From contig CAVXFL010000004.1 of the NCBI GenBank assembly GCA_963761015.1, positions 1 to 64,000 on the forward strand: a stretch of 64,000 bases of DNA, read 5' to 3'. A program made the position numbers and the translations under genes. The notes under the pieces are model-generated. The model did no database searches. It was not told the DNA's origin and saw only the letters and a program-made list of their open reading frames with translations. This DNA comes from CAVXFL01 sp963761015 (lineage in GTDB: Bacteria > Pseudomonadota > Alphaproteobacteria > Acetobacterales > Acetobacteraceae). This document shows positions 9,359-19,572 of the stretch, in pieces; position 1 is the first letter of the stretch; every line of letters starts with the position of its first letter.

Positions 9359-9390
9359 GGCATCCCTATCAAAAACAGGGATGCCTTTAA
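9359..9390 (+). terminator. Intrinsic terminator after flp pilin
   Basis: A perfect nine-base-pair stem GGCATCCCT/AGGGATGCC with a nine-base loop is followed by TTTAATT. It lies 16 bases after the restored pilin stop. Such attenuating terminators between flp and the downstream assembly genes allow excess pilin transcript. Confidence 0.75.
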
Positions 9391-9436
9391 TTCCCAACAC
9401 AAAAACATCTGTATTTAATAAGGTTAGAGAGAGAAA

Positions 9437-9990
9437 ATGATGTTTCAAACTTCAGACTATTTTTTAATTATTTTATTACTGTCGATCTTAAGCATTTCAG
9501 CGATTATTGATTTTCGCACTCAGAAGATCCCGAATCGGGTCACTTTTCCAACGGTTATCATTGCGCTTTTATATCATTTTTTAATACATGGAGTTGACGG
9601 CCTGATTTTTAGCGCCTCGGTCTGGCCACAGGCATCGGTCTTCTCATCATCCCTTATATATTAGGTGTGTCAGGCGCCGGAGATGCCAAACTCATGGGAG
9701 CTGTCGGTGCTATTTTGGGGAGTAAAAGCGTTTTCGTTGCGTTTCTTTTCACTGCACTTGTCGGAGGCATATACGCCATTATCTTGATAGTTTTTAACAA
9801 AAAACAGTTTAAAGGTTTTTTTAAAAAACAGCTCATCACTTTGCAGTTGTTTATCCTAACTCGAAAATTCATCCCGGACCCCGTGGAAGAAAACAGCAAG
9901 AAACCCAAGCTGTGCTACGGGGTGGCCATTGCACTGGGAACATTTATATATATGGGTCTGGACCTATCCGGACATCATTTGATTTTTTGA
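9437..9990 (+). CDS. cpaA: Flp prepilin peptidase CpaA/TadV (frameshifted)
   Basis: A24-family aspartic peptidase of the inner membrane that processes the Flp prepilin. The first Asp lies in IIDFRTQKIPN (about residue 27) and the second in the hallmark GAGDAKLMGA. The two motifs are in different frames. A missing G near 9618-9620 (TCGGTC should read TCGGGTC) restores SGLATGIGLLIIPYILGVSG between them. The restored protein is about 184 residues with several membrane helices. It follows the pilin and terminator and precedes cpaB by 25 bases, consistent with one Tad assembly operon. Confidence 0.85.
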
Positions 9991-10014
9991 AAACTTAGAT
10001 AAAGGAGGCACATC

Positions 10015-10610
10015 ATGGGAAAGTGGAAAACAATAGCTCCCATTGTCATTTCAATTATCATTGCGGTCGTCGGCAGCGTTTTTATCTATAAGTGGATCAA
10101 TTTGAAAACCGCGCCCAAAGAGGTCGTAAAAGTGGAGTCCGAGGCTGTGCCGATCGCGGTTGCTGCAGTTGATCTTCAATGGGGAACACCAACTCAAACC
10201 GGAAATGATTAAAACAGCGCCTTTTCTTAAAGAAAGCCTGCCCGAGGGTTATTTTACCCGAACTGCGGATCTTAACAATCGGGTCGTCATCGCTTCGATA
10301 AAAAAAGGCGAACCTTTGGTCGAGCATCGGCTCGCACCTATCAGTATCAAAACCGGCGGTGTTTCAGCGGTTTTGGAATCCGGCAAACGGGCGGTGGCCG
10401 TTAAAGGCGACAAGGTTATCGGAATATCCGGATTTGTCAACCCGGGAAACCGGGTCGATGTTCTGGTAACCCTCAGGGATCCCAAAACAAAATTAGACAA
10501 GACAAAGACCGTTCTGGAAAATATCCCGGTGCTGGCCACCGGAACCCAGATCCAGAAAAATGATAAGGGAGAACCGATGCCGGTTGATGTCTACACGCTT
10601 GAAGTCACGG
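10015..10610 (+). CDS. cpaB: Flp pilus assembly protein CpaB/RcpC, cut off at the chimeric join
   Basis: The start MGKWKTIAPIVISIIIAVV gives one N-terminal membrane helix and has a strong AAGGAGG Shine-Dalgarno. An SAF domain follows (VVIASIKKGEPLVEHRLAP), then the RcpC segment with GISGFVNPGNRVDVLVTL. A one-base insertion near 10,186 (ACACC should read ACAC) splits the frame between AAVDLQWGT and LKPEMIKTA. The protein normally has about 280-300 residues. Here it ends after about 198, at VYTLEVT, where the DNA changes character. CpaB is a periplasmic assembly component near the secretin. Confidence 0.85.
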
Positions 10611-10645
10611 TTATTGCCTGCTGGTTCAGTTGGTAACGCTTCCAG
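10608..10645. other. Junction between two unrelated DNAs (probable chimera)
   Basis: Left of this point the DNA is AT-rich and cpaB reads in frame up to EVT. From about 10,645 it is GC-rich and matches the 480-bp adhesin repeat on the opposite strand. The roughly 35 bases between fit neither gene. Both flanking genes break inside conserved domains, and no recombination site is visible. Confidence 0.85.
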
Positions 10646-11924
10646 GCCGCTGTTGGTCAGCGTGCCGCCGACATTCAGCGTGCTGCCGCCCTGCTTCTCG
10701 CCCTCGTCCAAATTCAAGGTACCGGTGTTGTTCAGGTCGACCGTGGTCGCCACGGACGCGCCGCCCTCGATATCAAGCGTGCCGGCGATGGCGGAAAGCC
10801 CGGCAAGCGCGCTGCTCGCGCCGGTGCTACCGGAGTCGGCGACGAACGCTTGCGGCCCATTAATGTTCAGGATCGACTTGCTCGCAACGGTCGTGACCTG
10901 ACCGCTCGCGAATTCCAGCAGCGCGTCGCCGGTAAGGTTGACGACGCCGTTCAGCGTTCCCGGCGCCGCCTGACCGGTGATGTTGAGCGTCGCCTGATTG
11001 GTAGTGCCCTGCGCGATGTTGCCGGAGATGTCGATCGTGCCCGTGTTGGCGAGCGCCGCGGCCGTCAGCGTGGTCGGCGCCGAAAGATTGAAATCGCCGA
11101 ACTGGTTGGTGCCGACATCGACCGTGCCGCTGTTGGTCAGCGTGCCGCCGACATTCAGCGTGCTGCCGCCCTGCTTCTCGCCCTCGTCCGATATTCAAGG
11201 TGCCGGTATTGTTCAGGTCGACCGTGGTCGCCACGGACGCGCCGCCCTCGATGTCGAGCGTGCCGGCGATGGCGGAAAGCCCGGCCAGGGCGCTGTTGGA
11301 ACCGGTCGCGCCGGCATCGGCGACGAAGGCCTGGTTGCCGTTGACGTTCAGCAGCGCGCCGCCGCCGATCGTGCCGACTTGCCCGCTCGCGAACTCCAGC
11401 AGCGCGGCGCCGATCAGGTTGACCACGCCGTTCAGGGTACCCGGCGCCGCCTGGCCGGTAACGTTCAGTGTCGCCCGATTGGCGGTGCCGGGTGTGATAT
11501 TGCCGAAGATGCCGATCGTGCCGGTGTTGGCGAGCGCCGCGGCCGTCAGGGTGGTCGGCGCCGAGAGATTGAAGTCGCCGAACGCGCTCGTGCCGACATC
11601 GACGGTGCCGGTATTGGTCAACGTGCCGCCGATCGCGACCGTGCTGCCGCCTTGATTCTCGCCCTCGTCGACGTTGAATACGCCGGCGTTCGTCACCCCG
11701 TTGGTGATCGTGTCGGTCCCGCCTGGATCCAGGACCGCCAACGTCGCCGTGGTGGCGCCGATGCTGATGGAGAGGACGGTGATCGGGGTCGTCAGGGAGA
11801 CGGTGTAGGGACCAGCGACCGCAATGATCGCCTCGTCGCCCGTGCCCGGAACGGTTCCGGTGTCCCAATCGGCCGCGAGTGTCCAGTTACCGCTTACGCT
11901 ATCCTTCCAACTGACCGACGTCAT
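10646..11924 (-). CDS. Repetitive beta-rich surface adhesin, N-terminal fragment
   Basis: The gene starts at 11924 (MTSVSWKDSVSGNWTLAAD) and reads toward the join, where it is cut. After an N-terminal module (WDTGTVPGTGDEAIIAV, typical of large secreted Gly/Thr/Asn-rich proteins) come 160-residue repeats containing GGTLTN(T/S)GTVDVGT, TLTAAALANTGTI, ATLNVTGQAAPGTLNGVV and LLEFASGQV, a pattern of beta-helical autotransporter-like passengers. There is no ordinary signal peptide, so export by type I secretion is plausible; the C-terminus is missing. A one-base insertion near 11,189 (ATCGGACGAG should read ATCGACGAG) breaks the frame. The 294 bases upstream, down to hslU, hold no other gene. Confidence 0.75.
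10651..11611. repeat. Two tandem 480-bp coding repeats of the adhesin
   Basis: The segment beginning TGTTGGTCAGCGTGCCGCCG at 10651 recurs at 11132, 481 bases later (one extra base is the frameshift). A diverged third copy begins near 11,612. The first two copies are highly similar along most of their length, so they derive from a recent duplication or gene conversion. Repeats of this kind are prone to misassembly. Confidence 0.85.
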
Positions 11925-12218
11925 CGACTTCCCCCGTCACGACTTGCGCACCGGCAGACAGCGATGTTGCCCTTTCGTTCCAGGGCAATTCTTGGTTAAG
12001 CCGGCCGCACCGAATTCCCCACCGTTTGGGCATCCAAATTTTTACCGATGCTCACAGATTTAGCAATCGAAAGCGCGCGGCGCGGAGGGGCTGGCCGACG
12101 TCGTAATTCGATTGTAATGCGATGGTAACGCGGGTTCCTCGCCGCGGCGGACGGCGGTCGACACGCGAGCCATCCCTCCCCGCCCCCAACGGGCGGAAAG
12201 GGAGGCGATCGCGGGTTG

Positions 12219-13534
<1,316 letters not shown>

Positions 13535-13535
<1 letters not shown>

Positions 13536-14113
13536 CAGCGTTCCGATCGGATCGCTTCCACGATCACGTTCTGATTGGTGTAGACACGAATCTCCGCGGC
13601 GATCTTCATGGCGCGCCGCGCGATCTCCTCGGCCGACAGGTCGGGCAACGGCAGCAGCGCGCGCGCCGCGGCGAGCGCGTAGTTGCCGCCCGAGCCGATG
13701 GCGATAACGCCGTCCTCCGGCTCCAGCACGTCCCCGGTGCCGCTCAGCATGAAGCTGCGGTCCTTGTCCGCCACGGCCATCAGCGCTTCCAGACGGCGCA
13801 GATAGCGGTCGGTGCGCCAGTCCTTCGCCAGCTCGACGCAAGCCCGTTCGAGCTGGTTGGGGAAACGCTCGAGCTTGCTTTCGAGGCGTTCGAGCAAGGT
13901 GAAGGCGTCGGCGGTGGCGCCGGCGAACCCGGCGATCACGTTGCCGGCGGGCCCGATGCGCCGCACCTTGCGGGCATTGCCCTTGACGATCGTCTGGCCG
14001 AGGCTGACCTGCCCATCGCCGGCGATCACCACGTCGCTACCGCGGCGGACGCACAATATGGTCGTGCCGTGCATGCCGGGATCGGCCGAGGAATTGAGGT
14101 TTGCATGGAACAT
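13535..14113 (-). CDS. hslV: HslV, peptidase subunit of the HslUV protease
   Basis: A 192-residue N-terminal nucleophile hydrolase. The catalytic Thr is exposed after removal of the short leader ending PGMHG, giving mature TTILCVRRGSDVVIAGDGQV. Other hallmarks are GNARKVRRI, GFAGATADAFTLLERLE and the C-terminal IRVYTNQNV. I chose the start MFHANLNSSADPG; typical alphaproteobacterial leaders have a similar length. It forms a two-gene operon with hslU and is divergent from the coxE-like gene. Confidence 0.96.
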
Positions 14114-14160
14114 GACGCGGTTAGATGATGTGCCGCCCCCGTTGCGGCAACCCACCCGCA

Positions 14161-14253
14161 TCCCGGCGAAAGCCGGGACCCACGGAGCCGTGGCACGATG
14201 CGCGATAACCGAACCAAGCTGTACGGCGGCGCGGTGGATACCGGCTTTCGCCG
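14161..14253. repeat. REP-like inverted pair in the hslV-coxE intergenic region
   Basis: TCCCGGCGAAAGCCGGGA (14161-14178) is a palindrome with a GAAA loop. CCGGCTTTCGCCG (14241-14253) repeats it in reverse orientation about 60 bases further on. This is a common intergenic repeat type of alphaproteobacteria and lies between divergent genes. Confidence 0.7.
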
Positions 14254-14299
14254 CTAAGGGTGCAACCGTTAGGGGTGGCGACAGGTTGGGCGTAACCAA

Positions 14300-15526
14300 A
14301 TGAGGGACGCGCCACACCCGCCCACCCTGGCCGCCAACGTGATGCATTTCGGCCGGCTGCTGCGCCGCGCCGGGCTGCCGGTCGGCCACGCGGAGGTCGC
14401 GGCCGGGCAACAGGCCCTGACCCTGGTGGACATCGGCGACCGCCACCAGGTCGAGACCGCCCTGCGCGCGACAATGATCCGTCGGCACGAACACCGCGAG
14501 GTGTTCGACATGGCCTTTCGCCTGTTCTGGCGCGATGCCAACGCCGCGCTGCAAGCCGCCGCGCTCGCCATGTTCTCGGCGCAGAAGGACGCGCTGAAGC
14601 CGCGACACGAAGCCGGCAGCCGCCGCGTGGCCGAAGCTTTCGCCAGCCAGCGCGAGCGGCCGCATCTGGCCGAGGACGAGCCGCCCGAATCCGACGCGGT
14701 GCTGACGTTCAGCGACCGCGAGCGGCTGCAGACGATGGATTTCGAGGCGATGAACGCGGCCGAGATCGCCGCCGCGAAGGCGGAAATCCGCCGCCTCGTG
14801 CTGCCCCTGGAGACCCGGCGGACCCGCCGTGTCCGCCCCGACCCCTCGGGCGGCATCACCGACTTGCGTCAAACCTTGCGCGGCAGCCTGCGCCAGGGCG
14901 GCGAAATCCTGCGCATCGCGAAAAGCCGCCGGGTGGAGCGGCCGCCGCCGCTGGTGGTGCTCTGCGATATTTCCGGCTCGATGGCCCGCTACTCGCAGGT
15001 CCTGCTGCACTTTCTGCACGCGGTCGCCAATCTGCGCGACCGGGTGCAGGTGTTCCTGTTCGGCACGCGGCTCACCAACATCACCCGCCAGTTGCGCCAC
15101 CGCGACCCCGAGGTGGCGTTCCAACTGGTCGCGCACGTGGTGCCGGACTGGTCGGGCGGCACGCGTATCGGCGAGGCGCTGGCCGAGTTCAACCGCCGTT
15201 GGGCCAAGCGCGTGCTCGGCCAGGGCGCGATGGTGCTGCTGGTCACCGACGGGCTGGACCGCCCGCGCGAGGGCCAGGATAAATCCAAGGGGCTGGCCGA
15301 GAACATGGACCGGCTCCATCGCTCGTCGCGGCGGCTGATCTGGCTGAACCCGCTGTTGCGCTGGCAGGGATTCGAACCAAAATCCCAGGGCATCCGCGCG
15401 ATGCTGCCGTACGTGGACGAGTTCCGCCCGGTGCACAACCTGAACAGCCTGCGCGACCTTGTCGATCTGCTCTCCCGCCCGGCGCCGGCGCGCGACGGGG
15501 GGAATACCTGGAGGACAGCCGCATGA
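14300..15526 (+). CDS. CoxE-like VWA domain protein
   Basis: A 408-residue protein with N-terminal helices (MHFGRLLRRAGLPVGHAE) and a C-terminal VWA domain carrying the MIDAS signature DISGSM (near residue 222). It matches the CoxE family (DUF/VWA_CoxE), which works with a MoxR-type AAA+ ATPase (CoxD) to mature molybdenum hydroxylases such as CO dehydrogenase. No CoxD gene is in the window. It begins a four-gene run in which each stop overlaps the next start by four bases. The context therefore supports assembly of a molybdenum enzyme encoded elsewhere. Confidence 0.85.
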   Translation: MRDAPHPPTLAANVMHFGRLLRRAGLPVGHAEVAAGQQALTLVDIGDRHQVETALRATMIRRHEHREVFDMAFRLFWRDANAALQAAALAMFSAQKDALKPRHEAGSRRVAEAFASQRERPHLAEDEPPESDAVLTFSDRERLQTMDFEAMNAAEIAAAKAEIRRLVLPLETRRTRRVRPDPSGGITDLRQTLRGSLRQGGEILRIAKSRRVERPPPLVVLCDISGSMARYSQVLLHFLHAVANLRDRVQVFLFGTRLTNITRQLRHRDPEVAFQLVAHVVPDWSGGTRIGEALAEFNRRWAKRVLGQGAMVLLVTDGLDRPREGQDKSKGLAENMDRLHRSSRRLIWLNPLLRWQGFEPKSQGIRAMLPYVDEFRPVHNLNSLRDLVDLLSRPAPARDGGNTWRTAA

Positions 15527-15858
15527 ACCAAGAGACCCCGCGCGAGGCGGAGGACGTGCTGTCGGTCGCGGCCCAGTGGCGGGCGGACGGCGAAAGCGTG
15601 GCGCTCGCGACCGTGACCGAGACCTGGGGCAGTTCGCCGCGCCCGGCAGGCAGCCAGATGGCGGTGACCGCGAGCGGCCGCATGGCCGGCTCGGTGAGCG
15701 GCGGCTGCATCGAGGGCGCGGTCGCCGAGGCCGCCATGACCACCATCCGCACCGGCTCCCCGCAGGTGCTGGATTTCGGCGTGACCAACGAGCGCGCCTG
15801 GGAAGTGGGGCTCGCCTGCGGCGGCAAGGTGAAGGTGTTCGTGGAGAAGCTGCTGTGA
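15523..15858 (+). CDS. XdhC/CoxI family protein, N-terminal half (separate gene)
   Basis: A 111-residue XdhC_CoxI domain: TWGSSPRPAGSQMAV, then the conserved GSVSGGCIEGAV and the C-terminal LACGGKVKVFVE. XdhC binds molybdenum cofactor, protects it and hands it to xanthine-dehydrogenase-type enzymes. Its ATG overlaps the coxE-like stop. The Rossmann half found in full-length XdhC is encoded by the next gene, whose GTG overlaps this stop (GTGA). Split versions are common in alphaproteobacterial molybdenum-hydroxylase clusters, so this is probably not a break. Confidence 0.88.
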   Translation: MNQETPREAEDVLSVAAQWRADGESVALATVTETWGSSPRPAGSQMAVTASGRMAGSVSGGCIEGAVAEAAMTTIRTGSPQVLDFGVTNERAWEVGLACGGKVKVFVEKLL

Positions 15859-16565
15859 CGCCGCAGCTCCTGGCCGCGCTGACCGCGGCCAGGGCGGCGA
15901 ACAAGCCGGTCGTGCTGGCGACCCGCATGCCCGACGGGGCGCAGAAATTATTGCCCCACCCGGACGCGGAAGCCGCGCTGAACGCCAAGGCCCAGCGGGC
16001 GCTGGCGGACGACGAGAGCCGCACCGTCGCGGTGGGCGGCGAACAGTGGTTCCTGCAAGTCCATAACCCGGCGCTGCGGCTGGTCGTGGTGGGCGCGGTG
16101 CATATCGCGCAGGCGCTGGTGCCGCTCGCCGCGCAGCTCGGCATGGCGGTGATCGTGGTCGATCCGCGCCGCTCCTTCGCCAGCGACGAGCGGTTCCCCG
16201 ACGTGGCCATCTCCACCGAATGGCCGGACGAGGCAATGGACGCCCTGAGGCCCGATACGCGGACGGCGGTGGTGACCTTGACCCACGATCCGAAGCTCGA
16301 CGATCCGGCGCTGGATCGGGCGCTGAAATCCCCTTCCTTCTATATCGGCGCGCTCGGCTCGCGGCGGACCCATGCCGCGCGGCTGAAGCGGTTGCGCGAA
16401 TTGGGGCATGGCGAGGCGGCGCTTGCGCGCATCCGCGGCCCGGTCGGGCTGCCGATCGAGGCCGTCACCGCGCCGGAGATCGCGCTGGCCATCCTCGCCG
16501 AGATCGTGGCGGTGCGCCGGGACGCGCCCCTGGTACAAAAGCCCGCGGCCGAAGCGGCGGCATGA
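15855..16565 (+). CDS. XdhC family protein, Rossmann (C-terminal) half
   Basis: A 236-residue protein from a GTG start that overlaps the upstream stop. The XdhC_C Rossmann domain shows LVVVGAVHIAQALVPLA, then VDPRRSFAS, TLTHDPKLDDPAL, YIGALGSRRTHAARLKRL and the terminal GLPIEAVTAPEIALAILAEI. Together with the preceding small protein it reconstitutes full XdhC. It probably helps sulfurate or insert the cofactor of a molybdenum hydroxylase. Confidence 0.88.
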   Translation: MTPQLLAALTAARAANKPVVLATRMPDGAQKLLPHPDAEAALNAKAQRALADDESRTVAVGGEQWFLQVHNPALRLVVVGAVHIAQALVPLAAQLGMAVIVVDPRRSFASDERFPDVAISTEWPDEAMDALRPDTRTAVVTLTHDPKLDDPALDRALKSPSFYIGALGSRRTHAARLKRLRELGHGEAALARIRGPVGLPIEAVTAPEIALAILAEIVAVRRDAPLVQKPAAEAAA

Positions 16566-18232
16566 TCTTCGGGCCGACGCGGCTCGAGGAGGCGGACGGC
16601 GCCATTCTCGCCCATACGCTGCGGCTCCCCGAGCGCGTGCTGCGCAAGGGCTCGGTGCTGGATGCCGGCGCGGTCGCCGCGCTGCAGGAGGCCGGCTATG
16701 CCGAGGTGATCGCCGCGCGGCTGGAGCCGGGCGATGTCGGGGAGAACGAGGCGGCCGACCGGCTGGCCAATGCGCTGATGGTGCCGCATGTGCGCCGCAG
16801 CCGCGCGGCGACCGGCCGGGTCAACCTGATCGCCGAGCAACCCGGCCTGTTCGTGGCGGATATGGCTCGGATCGACCGCCTGAACGCGGCGCACGAGGCG
16901 CTCACCGTCGGGACCTTGCCGAATTTTTCGCCCGTCGCGCCGCGCGACATCGTGGCGACGATCAAGGTGGTGCCGTTTTCGGTGCCCGGCGCGATCCTCG
17001 CCGAGGTGGAGGACATCGCCCGCGGCGGATCGCACGCCTTCCTCATCCATCCGTTCCGGCCGCTGAAAGCCGGTTTGGTGCTGACCGAACTGCCCGGACT
17101 GAAGGCCAAGGTCGCCGAGAATACGATCGCCGCCACTACGGCGCGCGTGGCGGGCCTGACCGGATCGCTGCTGCCGCCGCTGCGCAGCCCGCATCGCGAG
17201 GCGCCGATCGCCGAGGCGCTGCAATCCCTGCTCGCCCAGGGCGCCGATCTGGTCATGGTGGCCGGCGCCTCGGCGGTGGTGGACCGGCGCGACGTGGGGC
17301 CGATGGGCATCGTCCGCGCGGGCGGCGAGATCCGCCATTTCGGCATGCCCGTCGATCCCGGCAATCTCATCTGCATCGGCCGGATCCCCACTTCCGCGGG
17401 GACCTCGGTTCCCGCCCTGGTCCTGCCAGGCTGCGCCGGCAGCCCGCGCCCGAACGGCATCGACTTCGTGCTGCAGCGCCTTTACGCCGGCCTTGATGTC
17501 GGACCGGCCGAGGTGATGGGCATGGGCGTCGGCGGCCTTTTGAAGGACACCGAGGCGCGGCCGCTGCCGCGCGCCAAGGCGACGGAGGTTCCCGTGCTGG
17601 CGCCACAGCCGCGCAGGCCGCCAATTGCGGCCATCGTGCTGGCCGCCGGCCTCTCCAGCCGGATGGCGCCGCAAAACAAGCTGCTGCTGCCCGACCGCGG
17701 CGGCAAGCCGATGGTCGCGCGCGTGGTGGACAGCGCGCTGTCCAGCGCCGCCCGGCCCGTACTGGTGGTGATCGGCCATCAGGAGGACGCGGTGCGCGAC
17801 GCGCTCGCCGGCCGGCCGGTGACGTATGTGCGCGCCGCGGATTACGCCGAGGGCCTGGCGGCGAGCCTGAAGGCCGGCATTGCCGCGCTTCCGCCGAACG
17901 CCGCGGCGGCCGTGGTTTGCCTCGGCGACATGCCGCTCGTCGTCGGACGCATCATCGACCGGCTGATCGAAGCCTACGATCCCGACGAGGGCCGCCCGAT
18001 CGTCGTGCCCACGCATCACGGCAAGCAGGGCAACCCGGTGCTGTGGGACCGGCGCTTCTTCCCCGAAATCCTGGCGCTGTCGGGTGATGTCGGCGCCCGC
18101 TTCCTGCTCGCGCGCCACGCCGAAGCCGTCGCCGAGGTCGAAATCGAAACCGACGCGGTACTGCGCGATTTCGACACGGTGGAGAGCCTGGCCGGCCTGC
18201 CGCAACGGTTGCGCCCCGTCGCGGCCGGCTGA
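16562..18232 (+). CDS. MoeA-like / MobA-like fusion (molybdopterin binding plus NTP-transferase)
   Basis: A 556-residue fusion. The N-terminal 340 residues resemble molybdopterin-binding (MoCF) proteins, with ANALMVPHVRRSRAATGRVN and GASAVVDRRDVGPMGI. From about 355 a MobA-like nucleotidyltransferase begins, with the nucleotide-binding motif IVLAAGLSSRM, Lys in NKLLLP, and LGDMPL. This matches the MocA/CoxC-type protein that adds CMP or GMP to the molybdenum cofactor. The ATG overlaps the XdhC stop (ATGA), completing the operon. The products should work together on one molybdenum hydroxylase whose structural genes are not in view. Confidence 0.85.
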   Translation: MIFGPTRLEEADGAILAHTLRLPERVLRKGSVLDAGAVAALQEAGYAEVIAARLEPGDVGENEAADRLANALMVPHVRRSRAATGRVNLIAEQPGLFVADMARIDRLNAAHEALTVGTLPNFSPVAPRDIVATIKVVPFSVPGAILAEVEDIARGGSHAFLIHPFRPLKAGLVLTELPGLKAKVAENTIAATTARVAGLTGSLLPPLRSPHREAPIAEALQSLLAQGADLVMVAGASAVVDRRDVGPMGIVRAGGEIRHFGMPVDPGNLICIGRIPTSAGTSVPALVLPGCAGSPRPNGIDFVLQRLYAGLDVGPAEVMGMGVGGLLKDTEARPLPRAKATEVPVLAPQPRRPPIAAIVLAAGLSSRMAPQNKLLLPDRGGKPMVARVVDSALSSAARPVLVVIGHQEDAVRDALAGRPVTYVRAADYAEGLAASLKAGIAALPPNAAAAVVCLGDMPLVVGRIIDRLIEAYDPDEGRPIVVPTHHGKQGNPVLWDRRFFPEILALSGDVGARFLLARHAEAVAEVEIETDAVLRDFDTVESLAGLPQRLRPVAAG

Positions 18233-18243
18233 TCCCGCCAGCC

Positions 18244-19530
18244 TCAGCCCTCCAGGAAATGCCCGAACGCGCGTAGCGGCGGCACATCGTCGCAGACCAC
18301 CTTGATGATGGTCAGCATCGGCACCGACAGCACCGCGCCCGCAACGCCCCACATGAAATACCAGAACACCAGGCTCAAAATCAGCGCGACCGGGTTGATG
18401 GTGAAGCGACGGGCCAGGATCATCGGCGTGACCGTCTCGCCTTCGATCAGGTGGATCAGCAGGTACAGTCCCGCCGGCAGCAGCGCCGCCAGAAAGGCGC
18501 CTTGCGACAGCACGCCGACGATCGCGAACAGCACCACCCCGGTCAGCGGTCCGAGCACCGGGATGTAATTCAGTACAAAGGCGGTGACGCCCCAGAGCAG
18601 CGGATCGCCGACGCCGCACACCCACATCACGCAGCCGGTCGCGATGCCGACGATCGCGTTGATCATGGTGATCGTGACCAGATAGACCGAGATGTCGTGC
18701 TCGACCTTGAGCGAGATCTCCACCGCCAGGCGTTTGTCGCGGAACCGGGGCAGGATCTCCACCAGCCGGCGCAGAAACGTCTCGCCCGAGACCAGCAGGT
18801 AAAACAGCACCAGCAGCGCCGTGAAAAACCCGGCGATCGCCGCCTGGGTACTGCTGAACACCATCTCCATCAACGCCGTGGCGTGCAGGGCCATGGGTGA
18901 GGGCGCGGCCGGCGCGGCCTTGGCCGGATCTGCCGGCCGGGCAGGAGCGGCCGGCAGATCCGAGGCCGCGCCCTGGGTGGGAGCCGGAGGTTGCGCCGGT
19001 GCGGTCGTCGTGGCCGGAGCGGACCGGCCGCCCACGGCGCCCTCCAACTCGTCAATCGCCTGCTGAAAGGCATGCAATGGCCGGCCCAGTTCGTGCATCT
19101 CGTGCTCGAAGCGCGGCAGCACCATGGGCAGCTTGCCCACCCAATCGGCTGCCGGCCTCGTCAGGGCCGTGACCAGGCCAGCGAAAATGCCGATCAGCAG
19201 CAAGACCGCCGCGAGCGCTGCCAAGACGCGCGGAACCCGCACCCGTTCCAGCCCGCGCACCACTGGTTGCAGCAAAAGCTTCAGCACGATTGCCAGGACG
19301 ATTGGCAACAGGATGTCTTGGGCCACGTACATGGCGGCGAGACACGCCAGCAAGAACAACCCGCCGAGAAAGACCGTTCGAGCATCGTCCGGCAGCGGCA
19401 TTTCCTCCCGCTCCGATTCTCCAGTCGAGATAGCGGTCACGGTTTCGGCAACGATCATCACGTCGATCGGTGCGTCCGACACGCTCCGGTCCGGAGCCGA
19501 GGGATCGGCTTCGGCTGCTATTCCTGACAT
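18244..19530 (-). CDS. AI-2E family transporter (PerM-like)
   Basis: A 428-residue inner-membrane protein with about eight helices. An unusually long N-terminal tail (about 45 residues, acidic) precedes the first pair FLGGLFLLACLAAMYVAQ. A Pro/Ala-rich insertion (about 175-215) lies in the soluble loop. The C-terminal half shows LLVSGETFLRRLVEILPRF and VLNYIPVLGPLTG, both typical. The family includes AI-2 exporters and Na+/H+ antiporter-like proteins, so the substrate is unknown. Its stop lies 11 bases from the stop of the molybdopterin fusion (convergent). Confidence 0.88.
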   Translation of the reverse strand: MSGIAAEADPSAPDRSVSDAPIDVMIVAETVTAISTGESEREEMPLPDDARTVFLGGLFLLACLAAMYVAQDILLPIVLAIVLKLLLQPVVRGLERVRVPRVLAALAAVLLLIGIFAGLVTALTRPAADWVGKLPMVLPRFEHEMHELGRPLHAFQQAIDELEGAVGGRSAPATTTAPAQPPAPTQGAASDLPAAPARPADPAKAAPAAPSPMALHATALMEMVFSSTQAAIAGFFTALLVLFYLLVSGETFLRRLVEILPRFRDKRLAVEISLKVEHDISVYLVTITMINAIVGIATGCVMWVCGVGDPLLWGVTAFVLNYIPVLGPLTGVVLFAIVGVLSQGAFLAALLPAGLYLLIHLIEGETVTPMILARRFTINPVALILSLVFWYFMWGVAGAVLSVPMLTIIKVVCDDVPPLRAFGHFLEG

Positions 19531-19572
19531 GGTCCGGTTCTGATCCTCAGCAAGGCAGTGGGGTCGCCGCTC

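Noticed and set aside
10608..10645. Genomic island boundary as explanation for the composition change
   Set aside because: No integrase, direct repeats, tRNA or insertion sequence is seen, and the change persists for the remaining 53 kb while both border genes are broken.
15523..16565. Split xdhC as another frameshift
   Set aside because: The two halves have their own start with a four-base GTGA overlap, and split versions are common in related clusters, so this looks natural.
16340..18625. 761-residue open frame on the - strand
   Set aside because: It lies opposite the molybdopterin fusion, a well-supported gene, and has the typical low-information composition of antisense frames.
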